Part shown: piece after piece, positions 8,816 through 16,850 of the stretch
Numbering within the stretch: position 1 is the stretch's first letter
Layout of the letters: each line of letters starts with the position of its first letter
NCBI RefSeq assembly: GCF_001077815.2
Contig: NZ_CP011310.1
Coordinates: forward strand, 496,001 to 560,000
Reading direction: 5' to 3'
From: Aurantiacibacter atlanticus
Lineage (GTDB): Bacteria; Pseudomonadota; Alphaproteobacteria; Sphingomonadales; Sphingomonadaceae
Length of the DNA: 64,000 bases
The notes under the pieces: generated by a model
The model's database searches: none
What the model was told of the DNA's origin: nothing
Seen by the model: only the letters and a program-made list of their open reading frames with translations
Position numbers and translations under genes: made by a program

Positions 8816-9889
8816 TCAGCCGATCCGCGTAATATGGCCCATTTTGCGCCCCGCGCGCGCCTCGACCTTACCGTAAAGATGGACATGCGCGGCGGGATCG
8901 GAGAGGTGGCGAGCAAGATCAAGCGCATCATCGCCGATAAGATTGTCCATCACCATTTTGGGCGCCACGCAAGCGGTGTCGCCCAGCGGCAATCCGGCAA
9001 TGGCGCGGATATGGTTTTCGAACTGGCTGGTAACCGCGCCCTCGATTGTCCAATGGCCCGAATTGTGGACGCGGGGCGCCATTTCATTGAACACCGGACC
9101 ATCGGCAGTGGCGAAGAATTCGCAGGTCAGAACGCCAATATAATCCAGCGCCTCTGCCACCTTGCGGGCAAGGGTGCGTGCCGCCTCCAACTGTTCACTC
9201 ACAATGGCAGGGGCGGGCAATTCGCAATGTGACAGGACGCCGCCAGCGTGGCGATTGCGGGTCGACTCCCAGAAGCGTATTTCGCCGTCGCGCCCGCGCA
9301 CGAGGATGACGGAAAATTCGCATTCAAAACGGACCATGCGTTCAAACACGCAACCGCTCGCGGGAATACGGATGCCTTGCGCATCTTCGGCTAGCGCGAT
9401 GGACCATTGCCCCTTGCCGTCATAGCCATCGCGGCGGGTTTTGAGGATGCCGGGCCTACCGATCCGGTCCACCGCATGGGCGAGCTCATTATCATGATCC
9501 ACCGAAAGGAACGGTGCTGGGTGACCGCCAACATCCTCGACAAACCGCTTTTCGCGCACACGATCCTGCGCCACTTCCAAGGCACGCGTGCCCGGCGCCA
9601 GCATGCCTTGTGGAATGACGGCGAGCGGTTCGACCGGCACATTTTCAAATTCGTAGGTAATGACATCGCAGACATTGGCAAATTGCGCCAAGGCATCCCT
9701 GTCGTCCCACCGGCCTTGAGTGAAACCATCGCAAACCTGTGCGGCGACGCTTTTATCTTCGGGGCAATAGACATGGCAGCGAAAGCCCAATTGCGCAGCG
9801 GCCATCGCCAGCATCCGGCCAAGCTGGCCGCCGCCCAGAATACCTATCGTTGCGCCTGAAGCTAACACGGTGCCTTCCAAAACCTTCAT
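8816..9889 (-). CDS. purK: N5-carboxyaminoimidazole ribonucleotide synthase
   Basis: The ATP-grasp enzyme carboxylates AIR to N5-CAIR in purine synthesis; PurE then isomerises the product. The N-terminal GILGGGQLGRM dinucleotide-like loop, the central grasp region (GILKTRRDGYDGKGQ) and the late FFATADGPVFNEMAPRVHNSGH block are diagnostic. The ATG at 9889 gives about 357 residues; an in-frame GTG at 9919 would add ten. Neither has an ideal ribosome site, so the start is uncertain. purE lies upstream. Confidence 0.93.
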   Translation of the reverse strand: MKVLEGTVLASGATIGILGGGQLGRMLAMAAAQLGFRCHVYCPEDKSVAAQVCDGFTQGRWDDRDALAQFANVCDVITYEFENVPVEPLAVIPQGMLAPGTRALEVAQDRVREKRFVEDVGGHPAPFLSVDHDNELAHAVDRIGRPGILKTRRDGYDGKGQWSIALAEDAQGIRIPASGCVFERMVRFECEFSVILVRGRDGEIRFWESTRNRHAGGVLSHCELPAPAIVSEQLEAARTLARKVAEALDYIGVLTCEFFATADGPVFNEMAPRVHNSGHWTIEGAVTSQFENHIRAIAGLPLGDTACVAPKMVMDNLIGDDALDLARHLSDPAAHVHLYGKVEARAGRKMGHITRIG

Positions 9890-9986
9890 CCCTCGAGCAT
9901 TTTCGGCTGTTCTTGCCACACAGGTACTTTGCTAACGGGACAAGCGGCCCTGCGACAAGAGCGATGCCCCATGCAATCGGTAAATG

Positions 9987-10469
9987 CTAATCGGTTGGCT
10001 GCCTGGCCACCCTGTCAGTTTGTGCCGCGCGCCATTCCTTCAGTCGCGCTGTCAGGCCATGATCGGCCAGTGCCAGGATTGAGGCGGCAAGCAGGCCCGC
10101 ATTGGTTGCGCCTGCCTCACCGATGGCCAATGTGCCGGTGGGCACGCCGGCAGGCATCTGCACGATTGAAAGCAAGCTATCGAGACCGTTGAGCGCTTTG
10201 CTTTTCACTGGCACGCCAAGCACGGGCAGGTGAGTCAATGCGGCGATCATTCCGGGCAAATGAGCAGCCCCGCCAGCGCCTGCGATGATGACCTTGAAGC
10301 CTTCATCCGCTGCGCTTTTGCCGAAATCATGCAGCCTGTCCGGTGTCCGATGGGCCGAAACAATGCGCGCATCATGTGATACACCAAGGTCATCCAGCAC
10401 TTGCGCAGCGCACTGCATGGTCGGCCAGTCCGACTGGCTGCCCATTACGATTGCGACATCTGTGCCCAT
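9987..10469 (-). CDS. purE: N5-carboxyaminoimidazole ribonucleotide mutase
   Basis: The 160-residue protein is a class I PurE that converts N5-CAIR to CAIR. Signature motifs are MGSQSDW near the N-terminus, SAHRTPDRL near residue 40, [10 protein letters not shown] and [17 protein letters not shown]. It is followed by purK, the preceding enzyme of the pathway, and lies four bases downstream of the gpmA stop, so the three genes may share one transcript. Confidence 0.95.
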
Positions 10470-10473
10470 GGCC

Positions 10474-11160
10474 TCAGGAATCCTTCAGATAATAGCGTTC
10501 GCCCGGCTTCATCGCGTCATCGAACTGGTAAATGATCGGCTGGCCGGTGGGAATTTCCAATCCGGTGATTTCGTCGTCCGAGATATTGGACAGATGCTTC
10601 ACCAACGCGCGCAGGCTGTTGCCATGAGCGGAAATGATGACCGTTTCGCCCTTTTCCAATTCGGGCAATATGGTGCTTTCCCAATAAGGGAGCACGCGTT
10701 CGATAGTGAGCTTGAGGCTTTCGGTGTCGGGCACGTCGATCCCGGCATAACGTGGATCGTCTGACAGATCGAAAGTGCTGCCCTTTTCCAATGGCGGCGG
10801 GGGCACGTCGAAACTGCGCCGCCAGATATGCACTTGCTCATCCCCGTGTTTGTCACGTGTTTCCTGCTTGTTGAGCCCGGTCAGACCGCCATAATGACGT
10901 TCATTCAGGCGCCAGTCCTTCACTTCCGGAATCCACAGCCGCTCACATTCTTCCAATGCAAGATGCAGCGTCACGATCGCGCGTTTCTGGACGCTGGTGA
11001 AGGCGAGCGTGGGCATCACACCTTTTCCTTTCAGCAGGCGACCGGCCGCCCGCGCTTCCTCCACGCCTTTTTCAGTGACGTCGACATCCCACCAACCAGT
11101 GAAACGATTGGCGAGATTCCATTCGCTCTGGCCATGGCGGACAAGGATCAGGGTGGGCAC
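10474..11160 (-). CDS. gpmA: 2,3-bisphosphoglycerate-dependent phosphoglycerate mutase
   Basis: The glycolytic enzyme interconverts 3- and 2-phosphoglycerate. The phospho-acceptor motif [10 protein letters not shown] lies at the N-terminus, with [15 protein letters not shown] in the middle and [14 protein letters not shown] holding the second His. I choose the GTG at 11160 because GGAG sits nine bases upstream, whereas an upstream TTG reading would begin inside that ribosome-binding site. This gives 228 residues, the normal length. Confidence 0.94.
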   Translation of the reverse strand: MPTLILVRHGQSEWNLANRFTGWWDVDVTEKGVEEARAAGRLLKGKGVMPTLAFTSVQKRAIVTLHLALEECERLWIPEVKDWRLNERHYGGLTGLNKQETRDKHGDEQVHIWRRSFDVPPPPLEKGSTFDLSDDPRYAGIDVPDTESLKLTIERVLPYWESTILPELEKGETVIISAHGNSLRALVKHLSNISDDEITGLEIPTGQPIIYQFDDAMKPGERYYLKDS

Positions 11161-11196
11161 GCTGCAATACTCCAATTTTGCGCGGGGAAGCGCGCG

Positions 11197-11370
11197 TTAG
11201 CTTTCCTTTGCGGACTTGGGAAGGGCGCGCTGCGCATCATCGCCAGCATTACTGCCAGACACGCTTTCATCCGCACATTCCGCCATACCGCGCGCCTGTG
11301 ACTTGCGGCGACGCAAATTCTCGCGCAGCTTGGCGGCGAGCCGTTCTTCACGGGTTGCGTTCTTATTCAT
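11197..11370 (-). CDS. Small conserved basic protein
   Basis: A 57-residue reading frame with ATG at 11370. Its N-terminal half (NKNATREERLAAKLRENLRR) is a charged amphipathic helix of a type I recognise from short hypothetical proteins of sphingomonads; the rest is low-complexity and acidic. It sits 36 bases before the gpmA start on the same strand, so it may be cotranscribed. No function can be assigned. A longer start at 11406 exists but adds a non-conserved basic stretch. Confidence 0.55.
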   Translation of the reverse strand: MNKNATREERLAAKLRENLRRRKSQARGMAECADESVSGSNAGDDAQRALPKSAKES

Positions 11371-11403
11371 AAGCGGCCTTTTGGCGCAAGCGCGCGTTTT
11401 GCT

Positions 11404-11441
11404 CAAGCAAGCTTGCCCTTCAGGGGCGCAAGCTTGGCTTG
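11404..11441. repeat. Inverted repeat upstream of tRNA-Thr
   Basis: Arms CAAGCAAGCTTGC (11404-11416) and GCAAGCTTGGCTTG (11428-11441) pair over twelve positions with a single bulge. There is no T-run. It lies between the small minus-strand gene and tRNA-Thr and could be an operator or a structured 5' region. Confidence 0.4.
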
Positions 11442-11518
11442 ACTTTCACCGCGCGCGCGACCAAAGCGCGCGCCTGCCTCGACCGAGCCAATTTACGGTG
11501 CAGGCGAAGGACACGGTC

Positions 11519-11593
11519 GCTGCTGTAGCTCAGTGGTAGAGCGCACCCTTGGTAAGGGTGAGGCCGGGAGTTCAATCCTCCCCAGCAGCACCA
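11519..11593 (+). tRNA. tRNA-Thr (anticodon GGT)
   Basis: The acceptor arms GCTGCTG (11519-11525) and CAGCAGC (11583-11589) pair perfectly. The D loop AGTGGTA is present. The anticodon stem CACCC/GGGTG encloses TTGGTAA, giving GGT. The T arm GGGAG-TTCAATC-CTCCC is regular, the discriminator is A, and CCA is encoded. Confidence 0.96.
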
Positions 11594-11643
11594 GTTCTTC
11601 TTGCCATGACAGGCAATCTGGCCCGTTTCCCTGCTTTTCAGCT

Positions 11644-12246
11644 TTACGCAACATCATCCAGATGATCATGGATGATATAGTCGATCGGCTTGAAAGACCC
11701 ATTGTTCGATTTGGGGGCAGAGCAGGCTGTGAGGCCGATGATGACATCCATCATGGCTTTGAACACGATGGTATCGCCGGCTTTGCTTAGCGGAGCCTCT
11801 ACGCTGAATTTGCCGGTTTTACCGTCAACGGGCACATTCATGAAGCAGTTGAAGGCGCAGGGGATCTCGTCTTCGGTAATGCCGAACGGGGCAAGCACGC
11901 CTGCAAGGTTTCCAAAGCAACCCTGATGCGGCTCCAGCTCATCATAAAGCAGGCGGAAGGTATCCTGGCTGCATGGCGTAAGCAGGAAATCATGCGTGCC
12001 TACATCGTCCCGCACTATCTCCAAGAGTCGGTTCGAGCGGTTTGAATAAAGGACGTGCCCGGTTGTGAGATAGATGGTGTCAGCATAATCGAAAGTGCGG
12101 CCATTGCTGATGACTTCCGCTGTGTCATGGGCATTGAACGCCAGCAAGTCGGATACTTGTTGGCCCTGCGGGTCAACAACTTCGAGGAATTGGCCCTTGC
12201 CAAGTTTGAAGGCGGTGCCGCTGCGCGGTTCGATGGTCGTAGTCAT
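11644..12246 (-). CDS. DUF1989 / urea-carboxylase-associated family protein
   Basis: The 200-residue protein matches the DUF1989 family. Hallmarks are GQQVSDLLAFN near residue 28, LLTPCSQDTFRLLY (Cys92), EPHQGCFGNLAG (His107, Cys110), the PCAFNCFMN block and GLTACSAP (Cys175); the cysteine/histidine set suggests metal binding. Characterised relatives CgdA and CgdB form carboxyguanidine deiminase beside guanidine (urea-type) carboxylases, but no carboxylase lies here and this copy stands alone. The ribosome site AGG lies about seven bases before the ATG. It is divergent from the small-protein/TIGR02587/TIGR02588/YqcI operon, across a symmetrical control region. Substrate unknown. Confidence 0.85.
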   Translation of the reverse strand: MTTTIEPRSGTAFKLGKGQFLEVVDPQGQQVSDLLAFNAHDTAEVISNGRTFDYADTIYLTTGHVLYSNRSNRLLEIVRDDVGTHDFLLTPCSQDTFRLLYDELEPHQGCFGNLAGVLAPFGITEDEIPCAFNCFMNVPVDGKTGKFSVEAPLSKAGDTIVFKAMMDVIIGLTACSAPKSNNGSFKPIDYIIHDHLDDVA

Positions 12247-12278
12247 GGGAAAGCCTGCATTGAGTTAAGTATGCAGCT

Positions 12279-12351
12279 GTTACGCGGCTCTGCATGGAAC
12301 GTTCCGCTACCAACAGAATGGTGCGGAACCTTCGTCGCTGATAGGCGTAAC
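12279..12351. promoter_or_regulatory. Nested inverted repeat with two divergent GGAAC-N17-GTAAC promoter-like elements
   Basis: The outer arms GTTACGC (12279-12285) and GCGTAAC (12345-12351) enclose inner arms GTTCCGC (12301-12307) and GCGGAAC (12323-12329), with a further TACCA/TGGT pairing. On the plus strand GGAAC (12325-12329) is followed after 17 bases by GTAAC (12347-12351). On the minus strand GGAAC (12305-12301) is followed after 17 bases by GTAAC (12283-12279). This resembles alphaproteobacterial EcfG promoters (GGAAC-N16/17-CGTT) with one change, CGTA, on both sides. On the minus side the -10 lies about 33 bases before the DUF1989 start. Promoter identity is inferred; the symmetry is directly visible. 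Confidence 0.55.
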
Positions 12352-12431
12352 TTACCTCACATTGCTTGCCCAAGCCTGGAGGCCGACCTTGTAAGGAAAG
12401 CTGCAATAATTACTGAAAGTTTTCTTGACCA

Positions 12432-12674
12432 ATGTTTGTTCAGCTCAATCCCTCGATCCCGATGCATGTCATCGACCGTGGTCCAGGCCAGGCCTTTGCA
12501 GTTATCGATTACGGACCTGAACATCATCTGATCTGGGTGGTCGCACTGGATGATGGCGGGCAGATCTGGGCGGCGCCAAATCCGCAGGTCCGCGTTCAGG
12601 AAAACTGGTCGATGGGCAGGGAAAAGGACAAGCCCGGCATCGCCAATCTCGATGAAGCGAGAGCGAAGCGGTGA
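12432..12674 (+). CDS. Small conserved protein, first gene of the TIGR02587/TIGR02588 operon
   Basis: The 80-residue soluble protein has a compact conserved-looking core (GQAFAVIDYGPEHHLIWVV, then IWAAPNPQVR and NWSMGR) and a charged tail. I recall similar short proteins in other alphaproteobacteria, but no function is known to me. The stop overlaps the next gene (GTGA), so it is translationally coupled to TIGR02587. No strong ribosome site precedes the ATG. Confidence 0.7.
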   Translation: MFVQLNPSIPMHVIDRGPGQAFAVIDYGPEHHLIWVVALDDGGQIWAAPNPQVRVQENWSMGREKDKPGIANLDEARAKR

Positions 12675-13531
12675 TCGCCGTTACACCGTGGAGCCACCCG
12701 ATTCACCTTGATGATGAAACGGTCAAGGCCGGCACGATGGAGGTGCGCGATATAGCGCAAGGCTTTGCTGGCGCCCTGTTCATTTCGCTGCCGCTGCTCT
12801 TCACAATGGAAATGTGGCAGATTGCGCGGACCATCCCCGATGTGGTCTTGCTGGGCTTTCTGGTAGTTTCCCTTATTTTCAATCGGCTGTTTCTGCAATT
12901 TGCCGGGTTCCGCTGTAAGGAATGGCAGCGATCCCGCTGGTGGGATGCGCTGGTCACCATGGGTATCGGCGCAGTTGCCAGCACCGTAACCCTGTATATG
13001 GCCGGGGTCATCAACACGGATATCGATACGCATCTGGCGATCAAGACTATCGCACTTGAAACCGTCCCGACAAGTATGGGTGCAGCAGTCGCCGTGAATC
13101 AGCTTGGCGGAGGCGATAGCGGATCGGACGACAGCGGCATGTCGCGTGATCTCGGTGTTATTGTCGGCACGGTTCTGGGCGCATTCTTGTTCTCCTTCAA
13201 CATCGCGCCAACGATGGAGACACGGGTAATCGTCCAGATGCAGAATTGGTGGCAGACTGGCGCGACCTTCGTGCTTTCAATTGGCGTCTCTTACCTGATG
13301 GTGAGCGTCGCCCAATTTTCAGAGCGCGATATGTCGAAGAGAAAAGTCATCAATGCGGCGTGGCTGGAGGCGCTAGTCTCCTATCTTTTTGCATTTTTTA
13401 TCAGTATGATGCTGTTATGGGTCTTCCAATATAGTACGCCGATGGACCCGCTTGAGGTGTGGCTGCCGCAAACGATTGTCCTTGCTTACGTCACCACATT
13501 GGGCGGCGCGGCCGGAAGGCTGATCCTATGA
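12671..13531 (+). CDS. TIGR02587 family (DUF2391) integral membrane protein
   Basis: The 286-residue protein shows seven hydrophobic segments (about 29-50, 57-75, 92-113, 160-178, 192-212, 228-251, 265-284), matching the seven-pass TIGR02587 family, which is described as always paired with TIGR02588. A polar loop rich in Gly, Ser and Asp lies near residues 140-158. The GTG start overlaps the preceding stop and the stop overlaps the TIGR02588 start (ATGA). The transported molecule or role is not known. Confidence 0.85.
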   Translation: MIAVTPWSHPIHLDDETVKAGTMEVRDIAQGFAGALFISLPLLFTMEMWQIARTIPDVVLLGFLVVSLIFNRLFLQFAGFRCKEWQRSRWWDALVTMGIGAVASTVTLYMAGVINTDIDTHLAIKTIALETVPTSMGAAVAVNQLGGGDSGSDDSGMSRDLGVIVGTVLGAFLFSFNIAPTMETRVIVQMQNWWQTGATFVLSIGVSYLMVSVAQFSERDMSKRKVINAAWLEALVSYLFAFFISMMLLWVFQYSTPMDPLEVWLPQTIVLAYVTTLGGAAGRLIL

Positions 13532-13923
13532 GTGATAATGATAAGGCAGATTCCGGTCCGGACAATTGCCCGCCGACGGTTTTGGGATGGCTTGCGCGCA
13601 TTGTCAGCGTGGCGCTCACAACGATCCTGGCGGCGACGATTGCATATCAAGCCATGTCCGAAGACCACGAAATACGGTTTGAAACCGAAATTGCTGCAGG
13701 AGACATGCATCAGCAAGACGGCATGTGGTTCATTCCCGTCGACGTACTGAACGATGGCAGTCGGACGGCCCATTCTGTCGATCTGGAACTCACGGTAGGT
13801 GCAGAAACCACCGCCATTACAATCGAGAGGATCGGTGCGAACGAAACGATACGCTTCGTAGTCATGCGTCAGGCTCGCAGCGAAACAGTGGAACATAAGG
13901 TAATCAGTTATGAAGCCTCTTGA
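13528..13923 (+). CDS. TIGR02588 family membrane-anchored protein
   Basis: Starting at the ATG that overlaps the TIGR02587 stop, the protein has 131 residues. One transmembrane segment lies at about 23-42. A periplasmic beta-rich domain follows, with WFIPVDVLNDGSRTAHSVDL, a layout seen in TIGR02588. The membrane partner is presumably the TIGR02587 protein. The stop lies 14 bases inside the next gene. Function unknown. Confidence 0.82.
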   Translation: MSDNDKADSGPDNCPPTVLGWLARIVSVALTTILAATIAYQAMSEDHEIRFETEIAAGDMHQQDGMWFIPVDVLNDGSRTAHSVDLELTVGAETTAITIERIGANETIRFVVMRQARSETVEHKVISYEAS

Positions 13924-14677
13924 GGAAGACATTTTGGGTCAAGGTATAAAGAAGCTGATTGCAGCGCCTGAACCTTCGCTTTCGGCTTCGGACAAACATG
14001 CGAGCGCTATCACTCTGGCCGAGCAATTTCGCGCCTTCATCAAGGCTTCGAACTATCCCTGCGTCGGCGCGAAAAGCGCTTTGTCCAAAAACCAGATGAC
14101 AGCCTATATCGGCTCTGATCTGGAATCGTCATGGGATGATGTGGCGCTGGCAAACCAGCTCGTGTCCTTTGCGCATGCGTATAAGAAAAGTCGGCCACTG
14201 TTCATCACCTTTGCGGCATTCTTCCCGAAGACGCGGGCAATGTCGGAAAATGAATTCGAGGCCGCACTATGGGAACGCATCGCATCACTGCAGGCGAAGG
14301 ATAAATGGTTTGGACAACAATATGACGAGGCGGTCAGTCCTGATCCGACTTCCCCCAAATTCTCCCTGAGTTTTGGCGGGCAATCCTTCTTCATTGTCGG
14401 CATGCACCCCGCAGCATCGCGGCCTGCGCGCCAGTTCGATGTGCCAGTGCTGATTTTCAATTTGCACGATCAGTTCGAACGCCTCCGCGAAGATGGGCGC
14501 TATGAAAAAATGCGCTCGACTATCATTGACCGTGACGTTGACCTTGCCGGATCAGTCAATCCCATGCTCTCGCGCCATGGCGAAATGTCCGAAGCGCGGC
14601 AATATGCGGGTAGAATTGTGGGGCCGGACTGGGTCTGTCCATGGCCGGGCCGCGAGGATGAGGCAAATGAAACCTAA
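13910..14677 (+). CDS. YqcI/YcgG family protein (GntA/DcsA-like haem-dependent N-oxygenase family)
   Basis: The 255-residue protein shows family blocks NYPCVGAKSAL near residue 43, the central LFITFAAFFP, FFIVGMHPAASRPAR and the C-terminal NPMLSRHGE...EARQY...WVCPW. Characterised members of this family (GntA, DcsA) are haem-dependent enzymes that N-hydroxylate arginine or guanidino compounds. Whether this copy binds haem cannot be judged here. It is the last gene of the operon, overlapping TIGR02588 by 14 bases. Together with the divergent DUF1989 gene it suggests guanidino or nitrogen chemistry, as an inference. Confidence 0.8.
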   Translation: MKPLEEDILGQGIKKLIAAPEPSLSASDKHASAITLAEQFRAFIKASNYPCVGAKSALSKNQMTAYIGSDLESSWDDVALANQLVSFAHAYKKSRPLFITFAAFFPKTRAMSENEFEAALWERIASLQAKDKWFGQQYDEAVSPDPTSPKFSLSFGGQSFFIVGMHPAASRPARQFDVPVLIFNLHDQFERLREDGRYEKMRSTIIDRDVDLAGSVNPMLSRHGEMSEARQYAGRIVGPDWVCPWPGREDEANET

Positions 14678-14778
14678 CCAATAGCGCAATGCTGTGCGGT
14701 CACGGATTTACGCTCAGCATTGCGACGGGTGGAAAAGGCAATTGCTCGCAGAAGGTGTGTTGCATATACAAGGCACCT

Positions 14779-15243
14779 ATGGATGAAGAACCCCTGACCA
14801 AGCTCGATCCGCATTATACCACTGTCATGCGGTTAGAAGGCATGCTGACCACGCTGCCATTTGTCATCGGCGCATTGGTGTTTTCGAGAATGGAGCTGGT
14901 GCCCGGCTGGGCCGTGGGCGTGCCGGTGCTGATCCTTGCGCTGGTGTTGATCGGCCTGTTGCCGATGAAGCGTTATCGTTCGCGCGGCTATCACATGGCG
15001 GATGACAGGCTGCGGGTGGTAAAAGGTGTGCTCTTCCATTCCGACAGCGTCGTGCCGTTCAGCCGCGTGCAGCATCTGGATGTTGAGCAGGGCCCGCTGG
15101 AACGAATGTTCGGCATAGCCCGTCTTATCCTCCACACTGCGGGGACGCATAATGCATCGGTCATACTGCCCGGTCTGGCCCATGCCGATGCGGTGACCAT
15201 GCGCGAGGAAATTCGCGCCCATGTAAAACGCGAATCGCTGTGA
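14779..15243 (+). CDS. PH domain-containing membrane protein (YdbS-like, bPH2)
   Basis: Using the ATG at 14779, which follows an AAGG ribosome site, the protein has 154 residues. Two transmembrane helices (about 23-60) precede a bacterial PH-like domain (DUF304) with the typical YRSRGYHMADDRLRVVKGVL and VVPFSRVQHLDVEQGPLER. A longer upstream reading adds a Cys-rich tail and lacks a ribosome site. It is coupled by GTGA to the larger YdbT-like gene. The pair's function is not established. Confidence 0.85.
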   Translation: MDEEPLTKLDPHYTTVMRLEGMLTTLPFVIGALVFSRMELVPGWAVGVPVLILALVLIGLLPMKRYRSRGYHMADDRLRVVKGVLFHSDSVVPFSRVQHLDVEQGPLERMFGIARLILHTAGTHNASVILPGLAHADAVTMREEIRAHVKRESL

Positions 15244-16838
15244 GCGAATCGGCACAGATGATCGAAGGCAGCGGATCGTCGGCTGAAGCGATCAGTGAAT
15301 GGCGCCGAGTAAACCCGCTGACAGTGGCGGTGCAGGGCGTTCGCACGCTGGCATCTGCCATCATTCCCGCTGCATTCCTGCTCTACAGCGCGGCAAGCGG
15401 CAGCGACAACAAGGGCCTTGCGCTTGTTGTGCCCTACGCAATTCCAATCCTGCTGGCGATAATTGCGCTCAATCTGCTGCCCGCATGGCTTGGCTGGTAT
15501 CGCCTGCGCTATCGCATCGGGACGAGCGACGTGCGGCTGGAACAAGGCATCATCAGCCGTTCTGCCCGCTCTGTCCCCTATGATCGGATTCAGGACGTCA
15601 GCCTTGAACAGAAACTGATCCCGCGCCTGCTGGGCCTGGTGCAGGTGAAGTTTGAAACGGGTGCAGGTGGCAAGGAAGAACTGACACTCGCCTATGTATC
15701 CGAGGATGAAGGGGAAAGATTGCGCGAAACCGTTCGCGCGCTGGTCGAAGGTGCGGAAGATGTATCCGCCGCGCCCGCACGGGTGGGCGATGATAATATG
15801 GATTTGCCCCCGATGGCTGCGGGCATTGGGGAAAGCCAGCTGCTTTTCTCCATGGGGCAGCGCCGCCTGTTCACCTATGGCCTGTTCAGCTTCTCGCTGG
15901 TGATTTTTGCAGTGCTTATCGGTGCCGCCCAGCAATTCGAATTCCTGTTGCCATTCGATGTCTGGGACTATGCCGAAACCTGGATAAGGGACGAACGATA
16001 CGCCGGAGCGGGCAGCTATGTCGGTGGTCTTGGTGCAGGTGCGCGTATTCTCGGCATATTGTATTTGCTCGTGTCGATTATCGCGGTTGGCCTTGCCAGC
16101 GGGGTGGTGAAAACCTTCTTGCGGGATTGGGAGTTCCGGCTGGAGCGCACCGCCAAGGGCTTTCGTCGCCGTCGGGGCCTGCTGACCAAGACAGATGTCG
16201 TAATGCCGGTTCACCGCGTGCAGGCTCTTATCCTTTCAACCGGCTGGCTGCGCCGCCGTTTTGGCTGGCACGGCCTGTCTTTCATCAGCCTTGCGCAGGA
16301 TGCCGGCAAGGCCAATCACGATGTCGCGCCCTTTGCCAGAATGGATGAGATTGCGCCCATTGCGAAGGAAGCAGGCTTTTCCCTGCCGGATGAGACGGAA
16401 GAATGGCGCAGGCCAAGCCCCGATTATTATTGGGACAAGGCGCTGATCACCGCATTTATTCCCGCCGTCAGCGCGGCGACCGCCATATCGCTGGGTTACA
16501 TCCTTCCCGGCATTGCGGCTGCCCTACTGGGCGGCGTGCTGGTGTTGCGGGCACTTTACCTATGGCGTTATGATCGCCACGCACTTGGTCCGCAGCAAGT
16601 CCTCTCACGGCGCGGCTGGCTGGCACCGCACACCAAGATCGCCAGCAGGGTAAAGCTGCACTCCGTGGAAATCGCGCAAGGGCCGCTGGCGCGCTGGCGC
16701 GGCTATTGCGATCTTAGGTTTGGCATGGCGGGTGGCCGCTTTGCCTTTAATGGCCTGACATTGGAAGATGCGCATAAATTACGCTCTGCAGCGCTCGAAT
16801 CCATTGCCGCGGTCGATTTTGCGAAATTGCCCAAATAG
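15240..16838 (+). CDS. PH domain-containing membrane protein (YdbT-like)
   Basis: The 532-residue protein repeats the membrane/PH module three times. Two-helix pairs lie at about residues 37-85, 210-290 and 400-440, each followed by a DUF304 block (PYDRIQDVSLEQ; MPVHRVQALILSTGWLRRRFG; KLHSVEIAQGPLARW). It starts with GTG overlapping the preceding stop, the standard YdbS/YdbT gene pair. Envelope-related roles have been proposed for such pairs, but no mechanism is known. Confidence 0.87.
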   Translation: MSESAQMIEGSGSSAEAISEWRRVNPLTVAVQGVRTLASAIIPAAFLLYSAASGSDNKGLALVVPYAIPILLAIIALNLLPAWLGWYRLRYRIGTSDVRLEQGIISRSARSVPYDRIQDVSLEQKLIPRLLGLVQVKFETGAGGKEELTLAYVSEDEGERLRETVRALVEGAEDVSAAPARVGDDNMDLPPMAAGIGESQLLFSMGQRRLFTYGLFSFSLVIFAVLIGAAQQFEFLLPFDVWDYAETWIRDERYAGAGSYVGGLGAGARILGILYLLVSIIAVGLASGVVKTFLRDWEFRLERTAKGFRRRRGLLTKTDVVMPVHRVQALILSTGWLRRRFGWHGLSFISLAQDAGKANHDVAPFARMDEIAPIAKEAGFSLPDETEEWRRPSPDYYWDKALITAFIPAVSAATAISLGYILPGIAAALLGGVLVLRALYLWRYDRHALGPQQVLSRRGWLAPHTKIASRVKLHSVEIAQGPLARWRGYCDLRFGMAGGRFAFNGLTLEDAHKLRSAALESIAAVDFAKLPK

Positions 16839-16850
16839 GGCCTGGGCCAG

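Noticed and set aside
12247..12431. A guanidine riboswitch (ykkC type) ahead of DUF1989 or the YqcI operon
   Set aside because: The hairpins in the gap match promoter-like GGAAC repeats, and I did not find the conserved riboswitch cores; a covariance search would settle it.
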